Source: Fragilaria crotonensis (lineage: Eukaryota; Bacillariophyta; Fragilariophyceae; Fragilariales; Fragilariaceae). From it: a stretch of DNA of 64,000 nt. This document shows positions 44,546 through 57,296 of the stretch, one piece after another (positions within the stretch are counted from its first letter, which is position 1; the number at the start of each line of letters is the position of its first letter). The notes beneath the pieces are model-generated. The model searched no databases. It was not told the DNA's origin and saw only the letters and a list, made by a program, of their open reading frames with translations. The translations under genes were made by a program, and so were the position numbers. Location: the NCBI GenBank assembly GCA_022925895.1, contig JAKSYS010000245.1:1-64000 (forward strand), given 5' to 3'.

Positions 44546-47500
44546 ATGAAAGCCATGGCATGGTTTGGACGTGTCTCAGTTCTAAGCCTGGGGTGGGTAG
44601 TTAGCTTACAACAACTGTCTCACAGCGACGCCGCCTATCTTCGTGCTCCAAGGTTTCGCGATTTGCAGGAAAACCCAACTCAAGTCTCCTCAATTCATCT
44701 GTTTCTGACTCTTGCCTACGTGAACAATGCCATAGCTGATAGTCTCGAGTCCAGAGTTTCGGGCGATGAAGTGGTCGCAACGTTGTGTGAAGCCGTTCAT
44801 GCACAGGTATGTAGCGTACAGTAAGGATGCTGACATTGTGACGACCATTCCATGCCACTCGACAATCATGATCTCATCCTCGTTACAAACCTGCCAGGCC
44901 GGCGGAAGCCAAGTCAGATTGGCCGCAATTGAACAGGGGGTCGTTGTTCGAACTGACGATACAACCAGAGACTGCGAGATCTTGGCAACTCAACGGATCT
45001 CCGCCGGTGTGCAAGGTTTGTACACAATGCAATTGGCATTGAGGCAATCTGTCCTTGCATCATTGACTGACTTGAGTATATTGGCGCCATTGATTGAAAC
45101 CGGCTTCAATAGTGTTGGTGATGGAGGAGCAACGTTCCTGAATCTCTTGAAATTTGGCAACGATTTTTATGATGATTTGCAAGATGTCAGTGTCCTTACC
45201 GCAGCAACCTTCGCTTCCAACCCACCAACTAGGAGCCCGTCGTTCCTGACCGTGATGCCGTCATCCTTTCCTCCGACAACTCAAGTGCCTTCAGAGAATA
45301 ATGTGTATGTGACGTCTGGAAGCCCAACTGAAATTCCTTCATCAAATCCGACTACACCAATGCCACATGTTACATCAGGAACACCCTCTCTTTCGGAATC
45401 CTCGAGCCCAACCGGTCAGAATGACGTAGGTCCATCTTGGCGTCCGTCGACGTTAGATTCGAGTCATCCTTCACACAACTTGTCTTCCACTCCTACCGAT
45501 GAACCCTCCCACAACAGGATCTACGCTCCTTCGAATCGACCTGCAACGCAAGTGATGCGAAGCGAAACAAGCGACGAGATTTTCACTCCACTCGTCATAT
45601 CTGCCATTGCGTTGGGATCACTTGCTGGAGTAGTCTTTTGTTGCTTTGCAATCCGCTTCATCTGCTGCGGGTGCAAATCCAAGAAGCAACGAGCCCCTGC
45701 CGCTGCTAAACAAGGGAAAACGGGGGGCGCCGCCGTCGAATGGTAAGCAAAAACCTTTCTTCCCCAAGGTGGTTCAACTTAACGATGACAATCGATCTCT
45801 TGCCAATACAACGCTGGGCGAGCACACAGCGGGTCGCAAGCCGCCAAAGAAAAAAGAGAGTTGTGGAAATCAACACTTCGTTTGACGATTCGGTATACAC
45901 GTCCTCAAGCAGGATTTTGCCAGCCTATCATATTCATGACGCCACTCGAAGTACCAGTCACGCAAGCCGAAAGCCAGTTTCCAATCCTGATCGAAGCATC
46001 AAGAGCTCTCCCGTCAGACAGGGCCTTGTCGAATCGCCAAGTCTTCTTGGGTTTTCGAGTCTGCAAGCAAGTTTCTTTGCAGGACCAGATCGCAGCCCTA
46101 GCGATACTGCGGATTCGAAAAGTCTTGATTTTGCAACTGACTTTGGAGACGACCTCTTCTTCGGAGACGACGAGGGGATGCTGGGAGCCATGGCGCCAAG
46201 TAGCCCCGTCGCAGACAGGATCGAAGACATGGTTACGGAGGAGTTAGGTGGCTCGTATTCTGATTCAGAGGAGAATTCTTCGACCGCTGATAACATGATT
46301 TCAGGCATGGATCTCGACTCGCCACTGGATCTTCTCCGCCTGGACGCAAGCAACGTTGTCGTCGTTGGCGACCGAGAGAACACGGTTGGGAGAGCCGCGT
46401 TATCGAAGGACAGGCGAAAGATCGACTTTGAAACCATCTTCGGGGATGACAGTGATTTGGCGTCTCATAGTACACGATCGTCGATAACGGAGATCATAGC
46501 GAACAAGGCTCCGCTACGGAGCAACAGCATTGTGTCAGATGATGTCAACAGTGATGGATCGCTGCTGCCTGAGCGTCGGAAGCGGCCTAGCGAGACTTTA
46601 AGCGCGTTCATTCGGGACAAATTGGCGGAGAGGAAATCCACACGAAGTGTTGGTAGTGGGTCTTCGAAAGAGCCACTATCACCAAATGCATTCCAACCAA
46701 CAGCAAGTGAACAGCACGCGGTTAGCGCTAGTCCTGCATATAGGTCCCGCTACTTGGGTGCATTGGTCGAGAAGGAGACATCTAGTAGCGACGACGACAA
46801 AGCGAAAGGCTCGCCACTTCCATTGCCACGTGGAGCTTCCGTGGCCGACAACCGCCTTGGCACTGCTGCTTTATTAAGCGGGGCTTTGTTGTATCCAGAC
46901 ACGCCGACAGATCCAACGCCGCCTTCAGAGGATGGTGCACAAACAACCCCTCACGCATCCGTTCACGACGGTCTCCAGTCTCCAGCAGTTGTGCGAAGAT
47001 CGATCACATCTACTAATCATCCGTTTAGATCACCGACGCCGATGACACTGATCCAGTCCAAAATTGGCAGAAATGAGGCTCCTGTCTCCCCTAGTGGACA
47101 ATCGTCGGGAAGCGAGGAAAGCAATTTGTTTTTATTTGGTGCCATCGAAAGAACGCTAGGCCCACTCTCGGCGTCTGCCGACATGGAATCTTTAGGTGGG
47201 AGATCTGGTCGATCACGTGATAGCAGCGAAGGTCGGAAGTCGGCGAGAAAGCGCAGGCTTATGCGTGCTGACAACAGCATCGGCAGTGGCAACAGCGGGA
47301 GCACGAGCCACCGACGGAGCTTCGCCATTTCAGAAGAAAAGAGCGACGCAGCGATTGTCTCCCCTCGCACGTTGGCTCATGACATTGAGCGATTGGAGAA
47401 GCAATTGGATGTTCTAAGGACAGAGGTGACCCGGACTCGAGCTGCCGCGAGAAATGCCGTCGTCTACGGCGATCAGAGCAAATGGGGGCGAGGATCATTC

Positions 47501-47824
47501 TGCTGCTTCTCCTCAGCTGCGATCAGCTAGAACAAAGAATCGTGTGGTTGTAACAGTCCCGCCCGGCAAGCTTGGCATAATCCTGGCCAACCGACGCGAC
47601 GGGATGGGAACCGTCGTCGCGGAAGTGAAGAACTCAAGCTCCTTGAAGGAGTGCTTTCGGCAGGCGACAAGCTAGTGGCGATTGATGGCGTTGATGTCAC
47701 AGGGATGCTAGTCTCCCAGATTACTACCATGATGTTGACGAGGTCCACCAAAGAACGACATTTGACTGTTATGACATCTTCAAAGGTTAAAAAACACGGG
47801 GAAGAAACGAAACACTCACCATAA
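44546..47824 (+). CDS. Cell-surface membrane protein with Ser/Pro/Thr ectodomain and PDZ-like C-terminal domain; frameshifted
   Basis: Exon 1 (44546-44806) encodes a signal peptide (MKAMAWFGRVSVLSLGWVVS) and the start of the ectodomain. Exon 2 starts at 44898 after a 91-bp intron, in phase. A Ser/Pro/Thr-rich stalk with repeated PS.PT-type units (about 45230-45560) leads to one membrane helix (PLVISAIALGSLAGVVFCCF) and a CCGCKSKKQR stop-transfer. The frame then shifts at G6 (45722-45727) and A6 (45850-45855), and a long acidic, Ser-rich cytosolic tail follows. After further shifts near 47485 (G4) and 47640, the end reads RVVVTVPPGKLGIILANRRDG and LSAGDKLVAIDGVDVTG, a PDZ-like domain (GLGF-equivalent LGIIL). 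The domain order suggests surface adhesion or sensing tied to an internal scaffold. Function is inferred. Confidence 0.66.
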
Positions 47825-48028
47825 AAATGAGTCATGAATCCATCATGAAGTCCTGATATAAAACTTTAAGACATCTTTCATTTGTAAGCAACGACCTCTG
47901 TGTTCGATTGTGAAACGGGTTCGTTATGTAGCATATTAACGTTCCCTGCTCTTAAACTTAAAACTGATGCATTCGGCGCACTTTAGAATCGCGCGAGCAC
48001 GTCCGGTTGTAATCGCTCCCCCTTCCCT

Positions 48029-49276
48029 CTAAACTGTCTTGCCAGAAAACTTGGTATCACCCGAGCACACTGAGTCCGCATCACTCAACCACCAACTTGC
48101 ATTGGCAGTATCCATCTGCAATGCAGTCAAACTCCCATTCCCTGCAAGTGTATCTCTAGCAATTCGATGCTTGCTTCCCACAAGCGATCGTTTGCTGGGG
48201 ACACGCGTTGGTGTCAAATGTCCCAATGAGGGCACGGGAGACAACGATTGCGTCGTCGCCGTATCCAGACCACTCGATGCCGACAGGCCAGATAGTTGCG
48301 TGTCAACAAATGCTTTTGCAGCATGGCCTTCCGACTCGACGCTTGCTTAGGTAAACTGCGACTCGATCCCTGCTTTGGCAGGCTTCGGCCGGAAAGTTGC
48401 TTGACCATGGTGCGGCTCATGGCACTGCGCCTCATGGTTTCGCACAGCTTTTCCATGGCGTGACTGTATTCAGGAAGATTTCCCGATGTTCCTGCAGTGT
48501 TGGATGGACAGTGTTGCTGTTGGGGAGAAATTCCTCCGCCAAGAGCAGCGCTCGTTATGCGTAAAGGTGGATGCGGTTGCTGCGGGTGCATTGGTTCGCT
48601 GTATGCTTGTTTTGTGTTGACAAAGTTTGATTGTTGATGCATATGGTACAAGTTAGGCTGAGGACTCGGCTGGCCGAAGGCTTGATTCAAATGGATTGGA
48701 GGTTTTCGAGCATGCCCTTCATTCCAGCCAATTGTTGCTGTTGTTGTTGATGCCGTTGTTGCATTTGCTGAACTTGACGCAACTGAAGTAACGCTTTCTG
48801 AAGTTCGAGATTATTATTCTGAACCAAGGAAAAGATGGTGGCTGCTGCTGAGGTTCCGATGAGAGAAGCCCCATCGACGGAATCGATGTGTCTGGGCGAA
48901 TCACTGGAAAGCCTTGATTGTCAATGATGGTTCGGTTTGGAGCTTGCGGTTGTGGAGGAGGCGCTGCTGTTCGAATTGGCGTTGGTTCGTACAGTGAAAA
49001 GTCAGTTGCAAGCAGGTCTGATAACGATGATGTCTCGGATAAGTCGGCTCTCATAGGCGTTGGCTCGAAATCGTCGCCGAACGTCAATGTCTCTAGGGCA
49101 GTGTTCGAGTCTGCTAAAGGCTCGGACACAAGCTCTTCAGTTTCAAAATCAGACATCTGATTAGCATCTGGTCTGCCATTCCCAAGAAGGGCAACATCAT
49201 CTTCTGATTGATCGGAGGACATCACCTGATCCACTGTGGAAGCGTTCATAATCCAACTCGTGGTCATCTGTTGCAC
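48029..49276 (-). CDS. Gln/Ser-rich low-complexity protein, frameshifted, unknown
   Basis: Minus-strand frames 49276 to about 48840, about 48840-48700, 48690 to about 48330 and about 48330-48029 join as one protein. It has an acidic head (SSDQSEDDVALLG), an EPTPMR / EPTPIR pair, a helical Gln segment (LELQKALLQLRQVQQMQQRH then poly-Q) and a basic SGRSLPKQGSSRSLPKQASS repeat. The Gln-rich part looks like a coiled coil of a nuclear or regulatory protein. No domain is recognised. At least three frame changes are needed. Confidence 0.5.
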
Positions 49277-50553
49277 TTGATGGTCAGGTTACAATGAGGA
49301 TGCACTACTACTATTACAGGTAGAGTGAATTAATTGTCTGTAGGCCGGAGTGTATGCATAGTATAACTCCTACTCTGTTAGATGCAGTATCATACAAACC
49401 ACTGCAACACGCCCACAGACTAGAGTATACTATCGATGAACAACCACAATTCGAACTCAAGTATCGTACGCTGAAGCACTTCGAGAACTCCTTCTCGTAC
49501 AACTACAACGAACGCGTCAAAAACGTTCGTCTCGTTTCGCTACCGGTACTCCGGCATAATAAATAGAATACGACGCGTCTCAAATGTGACTAGACTATCG
49601 AAATGTCCAGGACACGAGTTATCCAATCCGGGATCGCTTCACTGACATTAAAAATCGTATTGGGTCTGATGCTGCATATAACGGTTAATCAGTACTGCCT
49701 CGTACGAGGACAAAGTACCGGCACCCAACATTTGCTGAAGTTCAAAGAACAAGTACGGAAGAAAACCGTATGTCTGTAAGTTAGCTATAGTACGGCGACG
49801 ATGCTTTTTGAAAACTAATTGGGTGTCCAGGCATTCTTTGCTTGATAAGATTTCCAGGGTGGCAACAAGAAACCACATAATAACGATTCTCGGAGGGGCC
49901 GGATTTCTGTTTGACGCACCTTGCCCGGTTGGACGAGCATCGGTGTCTGCAGGAGGCACAACGGATTTATCTTAATCTTGTCGTGTGTTCCCACAGATGT
50001 TGAACGAGGGATTTGTTGCACCCGAACAACTTTCATTCACATGTGCATGAAGTTTATAACATTGGGAAATAGACTCTTCTGCAGTGCAAGTTGCTGCATT
50101 GCGGTGCTGCTTGCGATGTGACTGGAACCAATCAAAGAACTGAGAAAGTTTGATGACTCGTCAAAACTCAAAAGTGCTCACATGCCTGTCACTTGTTTGA
50201 GATTTTACTTCGTGGCATGTGGACCATGGTGCTCCCGTGCTCCCATCAGAGCGTGACTATTTACCAAAATGTTGTGAAATGACGCGAATGTGTTGGTTTG
50301 CGTAGTCTGTGAAAAGTTAATCCCTGGAAAAAAGACCAAAGAAAGCCTCTCAAGCCTGCTTATTTTGGGGCTTGAATGCACCTGAGGCGATACGTTGTGA
50401 ACGTTGAGGACAAGTTTATCATGGATGCATACTGATGTCATGTGACGATGATCCAATATCCAACCAACCATCGCTAAAAGAAACCAAAATTGCACGTTAT
50501 TTCCACGAGATTATGGTGTCAGGCCTAGCAATGTCACGAGACCTAATAAAGGT
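49277..50553. other. Intergenic spacer
   Basis: 1.3 kb. A frame of 103 codons on the minus strand (49648-49959) has no family features and is not called. GTAC-type words are present but fewer than elsewhere. Confidence 0.4.
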
Positions 50554-52853
50554 TTAGCAAGCTCCGGAAGTTGAGGAAACGAAATCATCACGCAGCAACC
50601 TGCGCATAACCTTATTGGATGCAGTTCGAGGAAGTTGAGAGATAATCACAACTTCACATATTCCGAACAGTGGATTCAAGTTCACCTTGATGGAATCTTT
50701 CATGGCGGCTTTGAGAGCGGTGACAGACGTCGTGTCCACATCACTCACACATAATACTGCATAAACCACCAATTTAGACGGACCGCCGTTGGGACCGCTC
50801 ACAGCAATCGCGGCTGTCTCTTGTACGCCCGGCACAAGATTGCAAACTCGTTCGATCTCCAAGTTGCTGACTTTGATTCCTCCAATGTTCATAGTGTCGT
50901 CGCAACGACCGAGAGCGCGAAAGTAGGGCGTACAGCATAATCCTGCATTATCGCCATCATCGCTGACTTGATGCTGCGAGTTACGAACCATTTGAATTTC
51001 ATCACCGTGACGCCGAAGGACTTCGCCATTAGGACCACTTGGCATCCCCAAAAAGTAAGTGTCAAAGTGATTACGATTCAATAAGTGAGTGCTAAGGCCC
51101 AGGGCTGGTGGAACCAAGGCAACTTCTCCGGTGATGAAATCGTGAGTTCCTGTGGTTGGCTTTGCAGTATAGGCTGACCTGTCATCTGGTGGACTGGATG
51201 ATTCGGCGTCCAACAGAAGAATCTGAGACCCCAGAACAGGTGTTGAAAACATGGAAGGCACATTGGGCTGCACCAACGTGGACGAGAGGAATGAGCCTCC
51301 AATCTCGGTACCACCGCAATATTCCACCACAGGAGCATACCGGGGACGCGCGACACGAGCCACAGGTAATTCTCAGGGTCACTGGCTTCTCCCGTGGAAC
51401 TAAATCGTCGTACACAGCTCCAGTCACACTGATCAGTTGCGTTCTTGGCTTGCCATGCCTTGACAAGTGATGGAATCACACCCACCATCGACATTTTGGA
51501 TTCTTCAACGAACTGGCAGAAGGCGTCCGTGGATGTGACACCATTAAAGATACCGATGGTTGCACCGTTAATCATTTGAAAAAGCAACCAAGGTCCCATC
51601 ATCCAACCAATGTTGGTCGGCCAGGCCACACGATCTCCCACCTGGATATCTTGATGAAAGTATCCGTCAATCGCGCCTTTAATTGGTGTGCTGTGAGACC
51701 ACGCAATGGCCTTGGGCTCGCCAGTTGTTCCACTGGAAAACAAGATATTACACGGATCCATACTATCGCGCTTGACACTTTCGAAGGAATCACTGCAACG
51801 GTGCAAAAAATCATGCCATGCCCAATCCATCGAGGGGCGCAGCGCAATTGACCCATGGAGAGGAACTGGTTTGCCTTCGGGGTCACAATCGTTCCACGTA
51901 CCACTCTCGCTGCGTTCCATCGTTTGAACGCGTGGATAAGGGCCGGCATGCAGCAAACCTGGGACTACAACAATTCGAACGGGTTCAAAGTCCTGTTCGG
52001 ACTTGGTTTCCTTGGACTCATCCACGTCATGACACTGAACCGACAGCAGCGCGAGAGCTTCCAAAACACGTGAGTAAAGGGGTAGGAATTTAGACCCACG
52101 GTAGATTACATCTTGTGTAAAGACAGCCTTGGCGTTCCCCAATCGACACCGCGTGGCGATCTCGGTGGCCGAGAAGGAATCGGCAATCGAAACCACAACA
52201 CACCCGGATTTGACTATACCGAGATAGATAGCAATCGATTCTGGAGTCATGGGCATACAAATTGCGATGGCATCGCCGGGGCTCAATGCGAGTTTTGTGT
52301 GAATTGCATCCGCAATTTGATTCGATAGACGGTTTAGCACACCAAACGTCATGGTCTGGAGCTCTCTTGGATGTGATTCTATTGCGTACACTAGCGCAGG
52401 ATCGTTTGCGTCGCGTTTGTGGAAGCAGGAATCACTAATATTCAGTCGTCCCTCAGGAAAGTAGCTCGCGTGAGCCGCTGACGCATTGCATGAAGAAAAA
52501 GTGCTGGTTGGTTGTGTATCCCACACAATATCCAATAAGTTCATGCTTTCCATCCAAAAATCATCTCGATAAAGAATTGACCATTGGTAGAGTTGTTCAT
52601 AGGACGTAAACCCTTTTTGATCCATCATTTTGTAAATGTTCGTTTTGGTGATATCGGATGGAATCCAACAAGGCTTGACGTCTTTCACATTCTGGTAGAC
52701 CAACGCATAACACTGCTTGTGCACTTCATAAGGAGTTGACGGAGTAAGAAGTTCACGGTGAAGGACGGCCCAGACTTGCGAAGGTGCAGCCCCATGTCCA
52801 GCCTTTGTACGAGCCTGATGCACTAGCTCTACTGCTGCGTCCATGCCCGACAT
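50554..52853 (-). CDS. Acyl-activating (AMP-forming CoA ligase) enzyme, AAE17/18-like; one frameshift
   Basis: ANL-superfamily enzyme that adenylates a carboxylate and transfers it to CoA. The start is taken at MSGMDAAVELV (52853); the longer frame to 52910 is unlikely. Family blocks: phosphate loop ILFSSGTTGEPKAI, WPTNIGWMMGPWLLF, VRRFSSTGEASDPENY, VVEYCGGTEIGG, RCDDTMNIGGIKVSNLEIE (hinge and A8) and the catalytic Lys block LPRTASNKVMRRLL. WIPSDITKTNIYKMMDQKGF near the N-terminus resembles plant AAE17/AAE18, peroxisomal acyl activators; the substrate is not known. The frame changes at about 51345-51365 (GTGTCGCGCGTC) between LWLVSRV and RPRYAPVVEY. No clear peroxisomal SKL: the end is SGAC. 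Confidence 0.84.
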
Positions 52854-53378
52854 GGCAGGTGGGAGTGATATCACCACTTGTTGGATGCACGTATGATATA
52901 TATGATACACATATGTTATGACATAAAGCGACGTACCACAACCCGCCCAAAATTATGTAGTACGTGGTACGTGTACTGGTATGTAGGTGTATTCATCATT
53001 CTTCATACTTCAATCCTACAACTCTGCAGGCGGGATGCTGCATTGTGTTCGTTGGACCCAGTGCGCGAGCCAATGACAAGATATTTACGAAATACTGTAC
53101 TGTGTGTATCATATGCAAACTCCGAGCTCCCAGTCTCTCCGAGTATATCATACGTATACGTGTAGCGTGTACTGCATGGACACGAACAGGACGGTACCAC
53201 GTAGGTTAGTGTTAGTGCATGCACTCGGAGTTAAGAAAAACTGTTAGTCAGTGCGGGCATCGAGTCTATAGTCTTGGTACAACTCCGAGTACTTTGAAAA
53301 AAGCACGGGAACGCAACTAGTAGAGGTACTGTTAGCATCAATAATATATTTGGAGTGCCACATAAGAGGTATCCTCTC
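52854..53378. other. Spacer with GTAC clusters
   Basis: About 525 bp upstream of the acyl-activating enzyme gene, and downstream of the PRPP synthetase gene on the same strand. GTACGTGGTACGTGTACTGG lies near 52960. No gene. Confidence 0.4.
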
Positions 53379-55132
53379 TCAATAAGCATCGTACCTCCGA
53401 TCGACGTTACGATCGTCAAGATCGAGGATACCAGAAATTGACTGGTTGTGAAGGGCCCTCGCAATGGCCTCGGCCAGCAGCGGAGCGACATTGAGCAGCT
53501 TTACCTTGGAAGGAAGCTTGCGCTTGAAGCCAACCGTGTTAGAGATGAGCAGGTATTCCAATGCGTCCAACTCCTGGAGTTTCTCCATAGTGTTGTTGTC
53601 GGGAGTGACAAATACGCCGTGAGTCGCCCATGCGTAGATTGATTCCGCACCGGAATCATGCAGCTTTTGAATGCTGGCGATCATTGTCGTCCCCGTGTTC
53701 ACAATATCATCCACCAAGATGCATTTTCGCCCTTGGACATTACCAACCAACAAGGCATCGTAACTAGTCTGGGCCTGCGTCTGGCGAGATTTCGACAAAC
53801 ACGCGATCTCAATCTCGGTTCCTGATAGTCGCTGCAGTACGGAACGAAAGTGAGCCGCACGAGCGACTTGACCTTCGTGGGCTGCGACGATAGTGACCTT
53901 TGGATACTGACCATCCTTTTCTTGATCTTGCATTGCGCTGAGCTCCTCGTGAAAGTACGCAGCAGCAACAGGGCCTGGCATTAGGTGCTGCAGTTGCGTA
54001 GTATTAGTAATGGTGGGCATGATTTTGTGAAATGGTGATAGGCCTCAAAGAAAGAAAGACAGCGTTGCATTTGCGACACGACGATGGGACTCACCTCAAT
54101 CGGGATCTTGGGCGGAAAGAAGCCAACCAGGGTATCAGAATGCAAATCCATGCACATCACTCGATCCACCCCCATTTCCTCCAACATGAGTGCGACATCC
54201 GCCGCTGCAATCGGTTCACGGACTTTGCGGCGGTCTTGGCGACTGTATCCATAGTACGGGATTACAGCCGTAATAGTTTTGGCACTGGCTCTTCGCATTG
54301 TGGAAACAAGCAATAAAAGCTCCATAAGAGAGTCAGACGATGCCGTGGTATTGATCACATATGCGTGCTTGCCTCGGACAGAATCCCCCAGCTGAACCTG
54401 TGTCTCTCCATCGGCGAATTGTCCAACTTGGAGACGATTGAGATCGAGCCCTAAGAGATGCGCAACGTCGCTTCCCAACTCCATGCTCATGTTCCCTGCA
54501 AAGAGTGCGAACCTTTCGGCCATTTTAGATTGAATTTGAGGAGATCGGTAAAAGTACATGCGACGCGTTGTGACCATGGTGTTTTCGTCGCTCGCCTCGG
54601 GAGCGGACGAGGCCACTACCTTCTCAGGATGCGTCGACGCCGCCAACATTGATTGCTCCTCCAGTTCAATTTGTTTCTTTTCACGTTGCAACGCCTCGAT
54701 AGCCTCAGGTTCAAGAGAATCCAAGCAACTCTCGAGCGCACGGACGCTTTGTCGAAAGGCAGAACTCTCGCCCTCGTCAGATCGATTTGTCTTCGGTTGG
54801 ATGGTTTGAATATACATATCTTCCAGAGTTGCTTCGTTCATCTCTGCAAGCATCATTGCGTCGCTGGTACTTCCAAAGTTCGGCAATTCCTTGTCACATC
54901 GCGTTGTTGTACAATTGAACGCGACAATTCCTGTGAGACCGACGATACATGCCGGGATCCAGAAATTGTACATGTCGTGATCTGATGATGCCACTGTGGT
55001 GTGACTCGATAGCGCTTGTGTTCTCGCAGCCAGGGGAGACCGAACCACCTGATTACGCACTCGTCCAACAACATGTTGATGATTGCCTAACATCCGTTGC
55101 GACAGCCGGCTGACAACATTGGACGACGACAT
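53379..55132 (-). CDS. PRPS: Ribose-phosphate pyrophosphokinase (PRPP synthetase) with long N-terminal extension
   Basis: Exons 55132-54095 and 53987-53379 give 548 aa; the 107-bp intron (GAG|GTGAGT, CTGCAG|CAC) keeps phase. It makes PRPP from ribose 5-phosphate and ATP for nucleotide, His and Trp synthesis. Core motifs: [38 protein letters not shown] and the PRPP-binding loop [14 protein letters not shown]. The core begins near residue 210. Before it lie a basic, Ser/Arg-rich N-terminus ([20 protein letters not shown]), one hydrophobic span ([16 protein letters not shown]) and an acidic Gln/Glu linker. This looks like an organelle-targeting leader plus membrane anchor, possibly mitochondrial; it lacks the F-type plastid motif. 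The frame is undamaged. Confidence 0.93.
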
Positions 55133-57296
55133 GGCTGTGTGCGAGGGTGTTGACCTCTAACACATGCAGTCGAATGTCATCAGAAACGTAACTCACGCTG
55201 TACTAGTACGAGAGATGCGACTACGGCAAGGATCTGACTCGTAATGGCCACACCTTAAAGTTTTTACTGGGAACCGAAGCCGGCAGCCGGACGAATCCCT
55301 GACGGTCGGCAATCGAAACTCGTCCACAGTACAAATACTTGTACATACGTGGTACTGGTACCACAGTCCACACAGCCCGAAAACGGAATACGGAATCCCT
55401 TGCTAGCAGCGAGTATATACCGTAGGACGTACAGTACGCTTCCCACGAAAAGGAGGCTTTTTCGGCGATGTCTCACGGCAGTGTTCATTGTACTAGTAGT
55501 AGTGCCCGTACCATGTATCATACAAATATGACATACGGCTGGTTGCAATAAATGAAAACTTATAGTAGCCCACGTAGACCCTAGTACAAAAGAATAGCAT
55601 TAACCCTGTCGAACTAAAATTATCACGGCAAATTGCACGCTTCGTTCGTCTCACAATGGCGCTAAAAGATCTCTCAAGATCTCCGTTGTTTTTTGAGCTG
55701 CCGTATTTCCACGAGAGTTTATAGACTTGTGTTCAAGTCCATGAATGAAAACCGTTCATGGAAATACTGCAGCAATGAAATTCACAAAGTTATGGCAACA
55801 TCGGTGAACATGCCGCTGCGCTCATTGTAGAAATGCCATACGAGGGTCTCACGCGCCATGCTTTCCAAAAAAATTAAGAACGAGATGTTTAGTATGGCTC
55901 AGTACGTAGAATCGTTAAATGTCAAATAAATCCATACGAGGGTCTACGCATCCTACGAAAATCATCATCATGATGCAACCAGCTATAGAGTTGTGTGATC
56001 TTGCATCTGTTCTGCGTATCCCTGTTTTTCAAATCACTGGCCACCTGGCCACTGGCATCACGTTTCGATCGGCCGACGGCAAGACAGTAAGTACGCAATT
56101 GACAATTGCTGACGCACTCTCCAGGAAGGTCCGGCACTTACGTATTGAATCGTGAATGAAGATGAAACGCGCCGGCCGGTGGAGAAATCGGTTCCGTTCA
56201 ATGTCTGGCTGGTGTAAAACTGGATATGCCGGCGTGATTATGATGCAGCTGACGTCTGCAAAAAAATTTGCTTACAGGAAGACAAATTTGCTGACAGAAT
56301 TAAATTGCTTAAACAATTTGCTTACGAAAAGCAAATTTGCTTACTGAAAAGCAAATTTGCTGAATCAGCAAAAATATTGCTGACGGAGAATCGAATTTGC
56401 TGATTCAGCAAAAAAATTGCTTAGGGTGAATCGAATTTGCTTCGTCAGCAAAAATAATTGTTTACAGAATTGGCTTTCATAGTAGAACGTTAGTTTATGT
56501 CGCCGTGGACATGGGAATCCTACACTCACGTTTTTCTTTTAAGGAGCAATTTGCTGAATTGCTGATACAATTTGCTTACGACAATCAAATTTGCTGATTT
56601 GCTTACAAAATTTGCTGACGACAATCTGATTTGCTGACAGCAAAAATTTGCTGACAAAATTTGCTGACACTTTGATTTTGCTTACAGAATTTGCTGACAG
56701 ACTGAAAAATTTGCTGACAAAGTAAGACCTTGCCGGCTCGGTTGGATCAACAAAATCGCTAAAATTGTCGCATCACGCCAATCGGAGGACGGCTGGCGTC
56801 AGCGCTCATCGATGTCACAAATAACGGCTGGAACGTGCTTGGGCCGGACCTTCCAGTAAAAAGTCATACATAAGACCCAAGACCCAAGTCGTAACTCGTA
56901 ACTCACAAGTCACATCTTATTTTTAGGACGCCTTCTGTAGGAGTGTAGTAACCAGTCCGCGCACAGCAATGCAGCAATGCCTTCGAGTGCCTCGTGCCAG
57001 TCTCGGTCCAAAACGCAAGACTGAAAGTGCACTGAATCAAAATCGAATCTCGAATCTCGAGCCACAATTTGGCGACTTTTCATGGCCTCACGACGACTCC
57101 AACGACAGTTGTTCGAGGTGTATTTCGAGGAGCAGTATCGGCAAACCACCAACGATCATGTCGCAAACAAGTTTAAGACATAATAGGGATTCAAGTTATT
57201 CGTTTTATTTGCAGGTAGCCCTACGTTCAGCATAAGTCTTATGTGACTTACTGCTAGAAAGTATCATCCAGATTCAGTCATCGCGGAAACCCATCT
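55133..57296. other. Gene-poor stretch with AT-rich minisatellite
   Basis: No gene recognised. GTAC-rich to about 55500. A CCATACGAGGGTCT word appears twice (near 55838 and 55932). The minisatellite at 56255-56730 is given separately. Confidence 0.5.
56255..56730. repeat. Irregular minisatellite built on AAATTTGCT(G/T)AC
   Basis: More than twenty loosely spaced copies of the word AATTTGCTGAC / AATTTGCTTAC, some as GAAAAGCAAATTTGCT with the inverted AGCAAATTT beside it, so local hairpins can form. Units are not of constant length, and a non-repetitive 70-bp piece (about 56465-56545) interrupts them. Confidence 0.85.

Noticed and set aside
49648-49959. 103-codon minus-strand open frame as a gene
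   Set aside because: No family features, no splice context, and within a spacer; length is possible by chance.
56255-56730. CRISPR array
   Set aside because: Units are not constant in length, spacers are not unique, and the setting is a eukaryotic nuclear genome.
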